A stretch of 64,000 nt of DNA from Mucidula mucida (lineage: Eukaryota; Basidiomycota; Agaricomycetes; Agaricales; Physalacriaceae), in contig JADNYV010000001.1 in the NCBI GenBank assembly GCA_015501055.1, positions 1,178,001 to 1,242,000 on the forward strand, read 5' to 3'. Each line of letters opens with the position of its first letter. Positions within the stretch are counted from its first letter, which is position 1. The position numbers and the translations under genes are program-made. The notes below the pieces were generated by a model. It saw only the letters and a program-made list of their open reading frames with translations. It did not search any database and had not been told where the DNA came from. Positions 10,025 through 20,626 of the stretch are shown piece by piece.

Positions 10025-12312
10025 TTAGAAACCTTCCAAAATACGCAGTTGGGAAGAATTTAACCTTCCGGTCAGAGATGTACAAACACCTTTATCGAGC
10101 CATACCCCAGCACTTCCTACAGATGCCGTCAGATAGATCGTAGTCTTGATCATACAACTTACCTCCTGGTGTGTCGCCTTGCGTCCACCACTGCGCCGAC
10201 CAGAGATGATTCCTAAGTAGTGCAAGGTTCCATACTATGTTCCGAACGATGATAAATTACACTCACTGATACACCGCCTGCTGCCCTGCTGTATATATCG
10301 AGGTAGCAGCCCAAGCGTCTATACCCGCGCAGCTCCCACCGGAGGTTGGTGTGCTTCCGACAGAGGTAGTTGTGCTTGACCCTCCAGAGCTTCCACTACA
10401 TGCGGTTACTGCAAACAGATCGTGAGTGTCTATCTCTTCCTACACTTGGAGAACTTACTGGCACTCCAATCTCCGTTTGGATTGCTTGCCGGCTCCGCAG
10501 AGGTCCACCATTTGGCCTTGACCAGACGTCAACCGCGTGGCCACAGTAAAATTGACAAGGTACCTACCTCCCACATGTACCTATGTATAGACAGACATGA
10601 GGTTGGCCAGGAAAAAAGGGTACGAATGTCGAGACTTGCCCGTCAAAAGACACTTGTGATCCGCCAGTATAGGCCCCGCCAGACACGTAGGTTGGAGCTG
10701 AGCATGCAGGAAACGGAAACCCTGTACCCCCAGCGGCAACTAAGGCATTCTTGATGGACAGGTCATAACGACCATTCACTGGAAGCATCACGTAAGTGAA
10801 ATGAACTGTTAAACAGGGTTAGCAGATACCATAAGCCTGGGATGCGTCCCATAACATGACACCCCCGAAGGAAGGGAAGCTGTTGCGCATCTGTACCGCA
10901 ATATCACTGAGAGCGTCGATGTCGATATACCCTGACCCAGCTGCAGTGGAAGATCCAGGCGCGCCAATGTATACTTTCACATTTGGGTTAGGACTAGTTG
11001 TACGAGCCCAGTTATCCCTAACTTGGGTGAGTGACGGTATTTACAAGGAGATACAGTGCAGGCTACCATAAGCCGAAATTCCAGTTCTAAGGATGATTAT
11101 GAGAAGCGCACTGCAGTTGAACGCCGCTACTTACGGAGGCTTCCCCGAAGTGAGTTAATCCACACGGATTGTTATAGAACTTGTCGACAACTTAGTGAAC
11201 GTGATATTGAGGCGATCAAGTCCTACCTGAACTGTGGACACGTATGATGGAAGCTCGGAGAACCTGACGAAGCGTAGAACTCACCGTAAATGGCATCAAA
11301 GTTGGCTGAGTTGAGGACACCTCCCAACGCGGCGTCTGGGAATACACATTGAGGAGCGGCGGTAATATAGTACCTGTTAAGAAGCTGTAGAAGGCATAAA
11401 ACTCGTGGTTCAGCGTGCCAACGTACTGCTTATTTGCCCCGCTTGAAAGTGACCTAATCTCGTTCACAAACGCTGGATATCCGCTTGAGGTTCCACCTTC
11501 GATGTCAAGGTCGACGCTGAGAAGAATCAAAATACAGCTGAGATCAAAAAGGAATATCACACAGACCCATCTAAGACCGCGTTCCCAAACGGACGAGTGT
11601 CCGAAGAGCCTCCAAGGAAGAGGTTCCATACTGTATTGGCGAAAGTTCTTGCCTGGTCATCAGAACCAAATCCTACAGATCCAGTGGCACCACCAAGACT
11701 GATAGTCACAATCTTTCCTTTTGCCTGGCATTGCGTGATGTCCGATGCTAACGCCGAGCAATCGGGAAGGTCGGTACCAGGGAACGTGGCATTATCGACA
11801 GAATTGCATGTCTGTTGGACACCGGCGGCACCGCACAGTCAGTAGGTGCTTGAATAGGACATGACTTTGCAGCGTACGTTGGCTAGATTAATCGACGGCA
11901 CATCGCCAGGCCGAAGAAGACATTAAGAAATGCGACTGGAATCACGTCGATGGCTGCGTCCTAAATGACAAAATTAACACAAGCGGGGTGGTGTTGTGCG
12001 CGAAAATGCCGTGCGTTGCAATAGAAAGACAGGGTCTTCTGGAAATTATCCACATCTGAATGTGTAGCGCCGTACGAGTTCTGACCCCAATAGCTAGTGA
12101 GATGAAAAGTCAACATCTTCAAGAGCTTGATGCATCGAGGGAAGCATACACGGCGACCTGCAGAAGCAGTGGCTGTCAAAGGAGTATGAAGGAGATTCAT
12201 GCGAGAACCTTACATTATCGTATCGAGAATTGTCGAAAGCCACCACTGGCGACATTAAGGAAGGCAAGATCAAGGCATTGAATGCAAGGAGTGGGAAGGA
12301 AAGGAAGGTCAT
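10025..12312 (-). CDS. Secreted GH18 chitinase with two CBM5/12-like modules
   Basis: Class III-type endochitinase. The start at 12312 gives a signal peptide ([19 protein letters not shown]), followed by [17 protein letters not shown]. The catalytic block is [17 protein letters not shown] (DxxDxE). Other family blocks are [49 protein letters not shown] and [13 protein letters not shown]. The catalytic domain is followed by one CBM5/12-like module ([15 protein letters not shown]...[15 protein letters not shown]), a Ser/Thr linker, and a second ([20 protein letters not shown]...[14 protein letters not shown]). At least ten introns are present, including a 5-base microexon. Two spots are imperfect: a base is missing near 11908 ([13 protein letters not shown]), and no donor is visible after SFYC near 12018. 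The role is cell-wall remodelling or chitin digestion outside the cell. Confidence 0.9.
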
Positions 12313-12736
12313 GCTGGGCAAATTTGATACCTTCAATAGCTAACCTCATCTATCTTATGAGCCTTGTGTTTTTCCGAGAAGGAAGTACTTGAAAGAATCT
12401 GCACCCATGCGGTGAATTGATAGCTTTCGCATCTCAGATATACTTATCGGGCTACTCGAGGAGCTCAAACGCGCCTCTATCATGCTGAAGCGAATTCACG
12501 AGGAGAGAACATCGAGCGTCGCACATGGAGCGTACTGATGGATGGTCAGACTGAGCAGACTACATGAGGTCAGACGTACCTCAAGAGCTCAGCAGCACGT
12601 GTTCGTGGCAGTGTATGAGAGACGGAAATAGCATCAGGGTGATATGGATGAAGCGATATAAAAGTAATTTCACAACATCTATATACACAAGCAGGATAGA
12701 GAGCAGACGAGAAGGTGAGTAGGGATTATGAAGTGG
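12313..12736. other. Intergenic, chitinase promoter and CK2 3' UTR
   Basis: About 420 bases between the chitinase start and the CK2 stop, both on the minus strand. No further gene is visible. Confidence 0.5.
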
Positions 12737-14117
12737 TTACTCTGACACAGCAGAATCACTTTCGGCGGCTGCGGCTGTCCGAATTGGGACTGAGTAAAAG
12801 TTAGTATGAGCTGGCTATTTGAGAGAATAGCACTGACGAAAATAAGGCTGCGCTTGAGCTTCGCGGGCGGTTAGTCGATCCTGGTGATCATATCGTAGTA
12901 GCTTGTCCAATAGATCGATGGCTTCGTTTGAGATGTATCTTTGGTTCTCAGAGGTTATGAACCGTGTCCACGGTTTCCTGGGATATCTGGAACAACGTGT
13001 TAAGTATTCCAGGGGCGTACGGGAGGAATTGGGGCAAATACCGTCCCAGAATCTCGTCGTACTGGGAATCGAGACGAATGTGATATTTTTCAATGTACAC
13101 AAAGAGTTCGTCTGTTCCCAGAACCTTGGCGATCTTGACCAGTTGGTCATAATTGTCGTGACCATGGAAAAAGGGTTCTTTTCGGAAGATCTTGGAAATG
13201 ATTCATGAAAATACGCAAGGCGACAGAATGATGGAAAGCTACCATAGAGGCAAACATGCACCCGTAACTCCACATGTCAAGACTGTAGTCATATTCTTGG
13301 AAGTCGACGAGCAGTTCGGGACCTTTAAAGTACCGAGAGGCTACGCGGACATTGTACTGCGTTGTGGGATGGTAAAACTCGGCAAGACCCCAGTCGATAA
13401 GCCGTAACTAAACAGCGAAGATATGAGACGAAACCATATGGGGATTGACGACCAAGATACCTTGCGAAGGTCATGATCTATCATAACGTTGTGGGGCTTA
13501 ACATCTCTATGCATTATGCCTTTCGAATGACAGAAATCTAGAGCCTGGCACAAGTTTAATCGGATACTGCGAAAACAGCGATGCAAAACCACCTTCAAAA
13601 GTTCATACATGTAGAATCGGACGTCCAGATCGGTGAAACGTGGGTATAGAACTTTGAAGTCAACATTGTGAACGTATTCTGTGATCAGACTAGGAATCTT
13701 GGACGCCTGATCGCGAACAACGTCCAGAAGCGCGACAACGTTGGGACCGCCAGCCAGATTCTGCAGAATCTTGATTTCGCGCTTAATTTTCTTCTTCTTG
13801 ACCGGCTTGAGCACCTTGACGATGCATTTCTCTTCGGTGACTACATTCACGCCTTCGAAGACCTGGAGACGGTGTCATGAAGGGCAGGTGAAACTAAAGA
13901 TCTGCGCACCTCTGAATACTTTCCCCTGCCTACTTTTCTGACGATCTCATAGTGGTCTTGGGATCCCCACTGAACCTGGAGATTGTCTGGGCAACGTGTG
14001 AGGATCGAGCGCAACGATGGCCATGACAAACGCACCATATTCATGCCATGTCGGTCCAAGCCTGGCGTTGACATCTGCGTATACTCTGGCGACGGATTTC
14101 GTCGACGACCGGCCCAT
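12737..14117 (-). CDS. CKA1: Casein kinase II catalytic subunit alpha
   Basis: Acidophilic Ser/Thr kinase, constitutively active. The start at 14117 gives [20 protein letters not shown], matching the conserved CK2 alpha N-terminus that packs on the activation loop. An intron at 13987-14035 then joins to [20 protein letters not shown]. Kinase motifs seen: GRGKYSEV (Gly loop), [20 protein letters not shown] (VIK Lys plus the basic substrate-binding cluster), [15 protein letters not shown] (catalytic loop), then an intron and a DWG-type loop region, [12 protein letters not shown] and the [18 protein letters not shown] block. The last exon ends [12 protein letters not shown]. Length and domain order match the family. 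It shares a 60-base divergent promoter with the SET gene. Confidence 0.95.
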
Positions 14118-14177
14118 TTAGTGAGGAGAAGACGGCGGCGTCAGAGAAACCAAGGGCCAAGCCTAACATTCCCACGC
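14118..14177. promoter_or_regulatory. Bidirectional promoter, CKA1 and SET gene
   Basis: Only 60 bases separate the two start codons, which point away from each other. Both 5' UTRs and core promoters must overlap or extend into this stretch. Confidence 0.6.
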
Positions 14178-14756
14178 ATGACGCTGCGAACAGCCCCCCA
14201 TCATTGGCCAAAAGATGTTGTCTTTCTCAAGGCGTCCAAGTTGCATTCCTCTGTTTCTGATTCGACCAAGATATTCATTCAGCCCTCTCCGGGAAAGCAT
14301 GGCGCCAACTCTGGATCCCAGGTCATTATTCGCCCCATCACCAACCCAGATCACCCAGCGTTCGGTCAATTTGGATTGTTCGCAGCCAAAAAAATAGCCG
14401 CAAAGACACGCATCATTGATTACATCGGGGTACTTGTAACTGTATTGTAAAGGAACAGAAGAATGATATCTTTTCAGGAGATCCATGTCGATGAGCGTCC
14501 TGACAGCGATTATGATCTCTCGCTTTACCGCTTTCAAGATGGAACGTCCGTTGGCATAGATGCGAGTAAGATGGGGAATGAAGCTCGCTTTATCAACGAT
14601 TTTCGAGGAGTGCAGGATAAGCCAAATGCGATATTTGTTGACGGGCGTGATATGAACGGGGAGCTGAGAATGAGTATCTGGTCAAGTTGTACTCTGAAAC
14701 GGGGCGACGAGATACTTGTTTCTTATGGTCGGTCGTGGTGGAAGGAAAGGCGTTGA
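14178..14756 (+). CDS. Small SET-domain protein, unusual catalytic core
   Basis: Two exons (14178-14429 and 14478-14756) encode 176 residues, nearly all SET domain. Family features are GLFAAKKIAAKTRIIDYIGE at the SET N-terminus, MGNEARFINDFRGVQDKPNA in the position of the R-x-x-N-H-S-C-x-P-N core, and LKRGDEILVSYGRSWW with the GDE(I/L)-Y element at the end. The usual NHSC is NDFRG here, so the cofactor pocket differs from histone methyltransferases. A protein-methyltransferase fold is clear; activity and substrate cannot be told. No pre-SET Cys cluster or other domain is attached. Confidence 0.8.
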
Positions 14757-14837
14757 TCGGAAGTGCACGTGTACCCAATGCCAAATAAGCACATAAATTT
14801 TTGCCTGCTTGCTTGCAACTCTGCCATCACCGGCCGA

Positions 14838-16555
14838 ATGCGTCTACCAACTCGTCGTTTCTCATTTATTGCCTTCTACTCGTGTTCCAGAACATCCTCC
14901 TTCACGCCTGTCCGCTCGTTTTCTGTATACCGGTCACCATGTCCTAATAACATCCTTCGGACCCCACACCCTTGGCTTGCTCCAAAACGGCCCAGTGGTA
15001 GGGTACGTCCTCTCTTGTTTCCGCGGAACGACTGTTTGACAGCTGTTTAGCGCTCACTGCATGCCACAGCACCTCTCGGGGCAGCGAAAGACCCGTACAA
15101 AACACTGGGCGTAGCCAAAGATGCCAGTCAGGCGGATGTTAAGAAAGCATACTTTGCCGTACGTTAGTCCCGGCTTTCCTTGTCTCCATCAGCTTATAGC
15201 CTTTAGCTTGCGCGGAAATACCATCCAGATACCAATTCTGACAAGAACGCGCGCGACAAGTTTGTTGAAATCCAGGAAGCCTATGATGTCAGCCTCACCC
15301 TTTTTTTTACATTTTGTGCGCTCAATCCTCTATAGACGCTCAAGGATGAGAAGAAACGGGCTGCGTTTGACCAATATGGTTCCGCTTCACAACAACCTGG
15401 CTTCGATCCGAACGCGTTTTCGCAAGCTTTCAGTGGTGGTGGTGCCGGATTCCATAACTTCTCCTCAGCGTTTGGGGCTGGCGGCGCACAGGGATCTAGT
15501 TTCTTTGAATCACTGTTCGGTGCACTCCACAATGACTCTCCCTTTGGTCGGCCTGGTTCCATGCGCGGTGAAGACATTGAGACTAGCATCAATATCTCCT
15601 TCATGGAATCGTGCAAGGGTACCAAGCGCAAAGTCAAGATTTCACCCGTCGTAGACTGCAACTCATGCTCCGGTTCTGGCTTAAAGTCAGGCGCCAAGCG
15701 TTCAACTTGTACGACGTGCGGCGGTTCCGGAACAAGAACCTTTAACATCGATTCTGGGTTTCGGATGGCAAGCACATGCAATGCGTGTGGTGGTACTGGA
15801 AGTACGGTTCCTCGTAGTGGTCGCTGTGCTCCTTGCGGTGGCGTTGGCAAAGTTAGAACCTCGCAGAACATAGACGTCGATGTACCCCCAGGTGCGTTCT
15901 CAAATCTCCTTTTCTTGTTTTACCTACCTTCATTTTCAGGTGTCGAAGACGGCATGACGATACAAGTATCCGGTGCCGGTGATGCTCCGGTTGGAGGGCG
16001 TGGAAGTCCGGGAGATTTATTCGTTAGAATACGGGTCACGCAGTCTAAGCAGTTCACTCGACAAGGAGCAAATCTGTACCATCAGGCTCAAATCCCTTTC
16101 TACACAGCCCTTCTCGGTGGCAAAGTCCGCGTGCCGACTATCGACGGGGACGTCGATGTGCGTTTACCAGCTGGTACTCAACAGGGCGAAGAGATGGTAT
16201 TGAAGAGGCGAGGTGTCCCTCAATCTCGTGGATTTAGTGGGGATCTCTATGTCACGTTCAACATTACTGTCCCAAGGCAAGTATTGGTATGTCGTCATAT
16301 TCTTCGTTCAATGATGCCATCCATTGCAGAGTTCTAAGTTCCCGACAACGGGACTTTATACAAGCATACGCCGACGAAGTAGAAGGTCGTAGCTCTTCAA
16401 AGGATTTGGGCACCGGACAGCACTCTTCTGCGCAATCGCAAGAATCGAAAGAAGATGGAAATGATAACGGTATGCCTTCTTTTACACACCAGTCACCCTT
16501 TGGTGGCTGGCTGTCTCGCGCTTGGCAAAGAATACGAGAGCTCACTGGGCTTTGA
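14838..16555 (+). CDS. MDJ1: Mitochondrial DnaJ/Hsp40 co-chaperone, Mdj1 type
   Basis: Six exons (14838-15002, 15051-15158, 15207-15287, 15336-15891, 15940-16276, 16330-16555) sum to an exact 490-residue frame. The N-terminus is Arg/Ser-rich (MRLPTRRFSFIAFYSCSRTS), a mitochondrial presequence. The J domain follows: DPYKTLGVAKDASQADVKKA with ALARKYHPDTNSDKN holding HPD. Then come a Gly/Phe-rich region, four CxxCxGxG zinc repeats (CNSCSGSG, CTTCGGSG, CNACGGTG, CAPCGGVG) and the CTD barrels (GMTIQVSGAGDAPVGGRGSP). This is type I Hsp40 architecture; it stimulates matrix Hsp70 for folding. The last intron starts with GC (GCAAGT), a GC-AG intron. Confidence 0.95.
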
Positions 16556-17441
16556 TTTTATTGGCATGTCTTCTATCTTTCCGCCAACTTCATCCCTCAA
16601 CTTTTCATTTGCATCCTACCTCTGTAGTGGCAGACCAGGAGAATCCACGGATACGACTGTCGGCAAAGTGGACAAAAACGGTCAGGACTCGGAAGAAGAA
16701 GAGAAGAAGAGGGCCACGGCATGATTATACAGACTATAGATCTTTACCGCACTTATTATCATTCAGCTAATGTCGTGTATTTTACAGTCCACTTGATAGC
16801 ACTGCTCATCACTTCCACCGCATTGCCAGCGGAGTTGCAATGTGGCCTCGACCAATCTTAGAAACATGGGGCTCAAGGATTACCTGAACTTGATGCGTTC
16901 GTGCATCTAAGTCCGAGGGGTATGATATTTCGTACACTCTACGCCCTTGTTCCTCCTTTCGCACCCCCAGGCTTCGATTGATGTGTCCTGACCAATTTCT
17001 GGCTGAAGTCGAATCCACATGCTACTCTGTAGGTCACCACTGACCTTCTGTAGAATGCCTAATCGAGGCTTCCTCATATTATTCGTCCATCTTATTCTTC
17101 TTCAACGGACATTGTAAGGCTAATGGAGATGTTTCCTCGGTGAATTATGACAAAGACGAAAAGGTGCGAGAAGCGATGCCAGCTAATCTTAAAACTTTAC
17201 TGATATTCCTCATAGAATCCTTTCTGATACAAGGGTTCATTTTGGGACGTATACCCACCACTTCCTGAGCTAGTACTTCTTTGGGTGTTTCCTTTTTCTC
17301 TCAGCTCAGTTTACCCCCGAACGGGCATCTCCCTCGACTATAAAATGCTTCGCATGAATTATCGGTGAGTCCAGGACCAGCGACACAATCGACCCCGCTT
17401 CTCAAGAGCTCTCTCTCTCACTACTCCAGACGATTCCCAGC
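16556..17441. other. Intergenic
   Basis: About 890 bases between MDJ1 and the MFS gene. A minus-strand frame at 16809-17018 is open but resembles nothing I know. A TATA box near the right end belongs to the MFS gene. Confidence 0.45.
17338..17346 (+). promoter_or_regulatory. TATA box of the MFS transporter gene
   Basis: CTATAAAAT lies about 100 bases before the ATG at 17442, after a CT-rich stretch. Position and match fit a fungal TATA box. Confidence 0.5.
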
Positions 17442-19892
17442 ATGGACGAGAGAAAGAAGGATTTCGCTGATGGGATTGCGGGACCGACGAAGAAACAAAC
17501 TGCTTCCGCTTCTCTGGCTCACCATAGCGTCTTACTAGACCTCTCCCCTACCAGTACCAGGGACACGCTCACTTCTACTGTTGGCGATGAGGATGAAGTA
17601 CCAGCGACCCCTGGTCTGTCCACTGCGCGCCTCCTAGCAGCACACATCGGGTATGTTCTTCGGTTTGACGCGTCGTACTTCCTGGCTAACGGTGTATCGC
17701 CGTAGGGCGGCTTTAACGCTTTTCCTCGCAACTACTGACGCGGTATGTCCTCGTCTGTCTCAATTGATGTCTACGCTCACTGAGGTTTAGAACATTGTTT
17801 CCACCAGTCTGCCAACGATCTCTCGTGAATTCGATGCGTCACAAACGCAGTATACTTGGGTTGCAGTCGCATATATGTTAACGCAAACGGCATTTCAGCC
17901 ACTGTATGGGAGAATCTCAGATCTAGTAGGACGCAAAGTACGTGGCGGACATATATGGTCATTACCCGTTACTCATCCAAGCTTAAGGTTCTTTTGTTCT
18001 CGAGCGTCGCCATATTCGGTCTCGGTTCCCTTCTTTGCGGTGTCTCCAATGTAAGTTGATCTCGACGGATATGTGTGAAGGTGCTCATCTCGCATCTCCT
18101 TGCAGTCGATCACAATGTAAGGCCTCATGAGGTCCCTCGCCTGAGCTTACGAACAATGCATCACTAGGCTCATCATCTCACGTGCTATAGCAGGTGTCGG
18201 AGGCGGAGGGATTGTCAGCTCCGTATGGGTGATGACATCGGAAATCGTTCCCATTTCAAGTCGCCCGAAATGGTCCCAGGCTTTGAGTATTACGTGGAGC
18301 TGTTCCGCCGTAGCTGGGCCCTTGCTAGGGGGAGCGTTTTCAGGGAATACGGGCTCGAATTCTCAACTGAGCTGGCGTTGGGGATGTCAGTGCACAAAGT
18401 CTATCTGTTGTTTGATTCACTAATTCTGCGTACCAGTTTACATGAATTTGCCAGTCTGCCTTTTCGCGTCTGTGGTCCTATATTTCTCGCTTCGAACAGT
18501 CAAGTTCCAACGCTCCGCCGATACATTTATGCAAACTCTGATGCAGCGGTTTGACTTTGGAGGCTTGTAGGTCGGCCACTGTTTTGAAGTCACCGTCAAT
18601 TAATTTCCACCCTGTTTGCAGACTTCTTTTCATGACTGGCACGATCTTGATAGTCTTTGGATTTAGCTTCGCGAACCAAAACCGGTGTGGTCTCATTCCG
18701 ATTCATATGGGCTCCAGGTTTGCTAATCCAGGGCTTTCTTCACAGGGAACTCGGCCACAACTATCACGACGTTGACGCTTGGCTTAGGTATCTTAATCTG
18801 TGCAGGAGTCTATGAAATCCGCACAAAGCGTGATTGTCTCTTCCCCCCAACAGCGTTCACAAATCCAACCGCCGGTAGGATGGATTTGATACATCTATAA
18901 AGCGTGCTGACCTGAGGTTCGCTAGCGATCATACTGGTTATTACCTTCCTGCACAACTTTGCATTTACTTCGGGCACGTTCTATCTCGCGCTCTTCTTCC
19001 AAGTGGGTTCTCACATGTCAGTGTCTACCCTGACCGTGACTCGCGGATTTTTAGACGGTCAATGCATATACTCCTTTACAAGCGGGTTTACAACTTCTGC
19101 CGTTTTCACTTGGCTCTTCTCTGGCATCCATGCCGGCAGCTTGGTTCATCGAGCTGTGGCAACATCGCCGCAAGGACTCAAGTGGACAGAATCTCGTTAT
19201 CTCAGTTGGTCTCTTAGTATCAACTATTGGCTTCGGTTAGCCGCAAGTATATCTCACTCCTCTTTGGTCTAATACCTATCACTAGGGCTTCTAATCCTGC
19301 TAGGAGCACAAGCTTCAAGAGCTGAACAAATCATGTATCCCCTCGTTTCGGGTATAGGCATGGGCTTATTGTTCCACGCGCCTTATCAGGTGTTTGTTCG
19401 ATGTCTGAAGCCTGGAGAATTGGCTGCAGGGACTAGTGCGTTTTTTCTAGTGCGATTCACAGGCGCTACCGTCGGGCTGGTGTGTACACGCAGTGCAGGA
19501 CGTGTTGAATGTTCTGATCATGTACTATCAGGCCGTGTCGGGAGCTATACTATACGCGCGCGCTTCCCACCTCTTGCCTACCGGGGTCAACTTGGCAGTT
19601 GCGGGTTCTTTGGAAGGACTCAATTCCTTTCAATCGCCAATACTGCGGCTCAAGGTTTTGGATGCATTCGCCACTTCGATTCAGGCACGTTTGTTTACAG
19701 CAAGTCACGGTGTCGCCTTACAGAACCTTAGACTATCTGGATCGTTTGTACGCCCTGCTTGGGACTGTCACTATTAGTACGTCGGACCTTGTTGACTAAC
19801 TTTTCGTGGTCTCTAACTCTTGGCTAGTTGTCATTGATGATGAAGAAACTGACGCTGTCAAGTGTGACAACAACACACAGTTTGACGAATGA
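17442..19892 (+). CDS. MFS multidrug exporter, DHA2/14-TM type
   Basis: Proton-driven exporter of the major facilitator superfamily. After a hydrophilic N-terminus the first helices follow (NIVSTSLPTISREFDASQTQ, then TWVAVAYMLTQTAFQPLYG). Motif A is YGRISDLVGRK. The SRAIAGVGGGGIVSSVWVMT block comes next. Motif C of drug:H+ antiporters reads SAVAGPLLGGAFSG, and WRWGFYMNLPV is the DHA2 loop block. At least ten short introns were placed; after splicing the frame stays open through the last helix (TLDYLDRLYALLG) to a short acidic tail ending NTQFDE at 19892. Substrate cannot be predicted; relatives export toxins, drugs or siderophores. No biosynthetic cluster surrounds it. Confidence 0.9.
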
Positions 19893-20626
19893 GAAAGCGG
19901 AGGCAGGGACTACCGCTGTGTGACGTGCCGGACGAAGCCTTCGCGACAATTAGAGTATATACAAGCATGGAAAGAATAAAGTGTACTCACCTCTTATCTT
20001 GAGGAAGTCAGGGCACCAGCGCACTAGAAGACCGACGACTACAGTGCATCGTAAACTTCGTAGAACTTTACCGTCAGATTTTCGAGGGCGAAGATATGGA
20101 TTCCATTTCGGAATCACATGATACGGACAAGCAGCGTTTATGCTCCGAATAGACCAACGGAGATCTTGAGGAAGTTTGAGTAGATCGTAACTGACCGGAG
20201 AGCTTACGGTCCAGTGAGAGCCTTAGCGCGCTGCTGTTCTCAACTCCTCGTGTCAGTTACGATATATATTCTCCTCAAACGTAGTTGGATATCGTCGGAA
20301 TACGAAACTAAAGGAGTGATTGGAAACCTTCTTGACCTCACAAAGACATATAAAGAAGAACTGGAGAGTAGGGACCTCACTTGTAGGACAAGTTATGATG
20401 AAAGAGAGGAGAACGTTAGGCACGGGACCGTCGTCATTCCGGCACACGACCATTATGGAGCGTCATGGAACCAAACCTGCATCCATTCTGTCAACAATAG
20501 TGCCAGGCTAAGCTTAGCATGCTTGCGAAAGGAAGTTTTAGCAAGATCATGCTACATATGGAGCAAATTTCTTATCGATACCTAACACGTCGCTTGCATC
20601 TTACCACCACTGTCGCCACCCCAAAG
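19893..20626. other. Intergenic with unexplained short open frames
   Basis: This 730-base gap precedes the choline kinase gene. A plus-strand frame just after 20040 reads CIVNFVELYRQIFEGEDMDS to a stop near 20154 and is preceded by an acceptor-like CTACAG. Another frame is open from 20214 to 20585 without an ATG start. Neither can be tied to a family. They could be fragments of an eroded gene. Confidence 0.35.

Noticed and set aside
12655..12662. TATA-like GATATAAAAG on the plus strand
   Set aside because: It points into the CK2 3' end with no plus-strand gene downstream; likely chance.
18225..18554. Alternative frame within the MFS gene
   Set aside because: It overlaps the exon encoding VMTSEIVPISSRPKWSQA; the MFS frame is clearly the real one.
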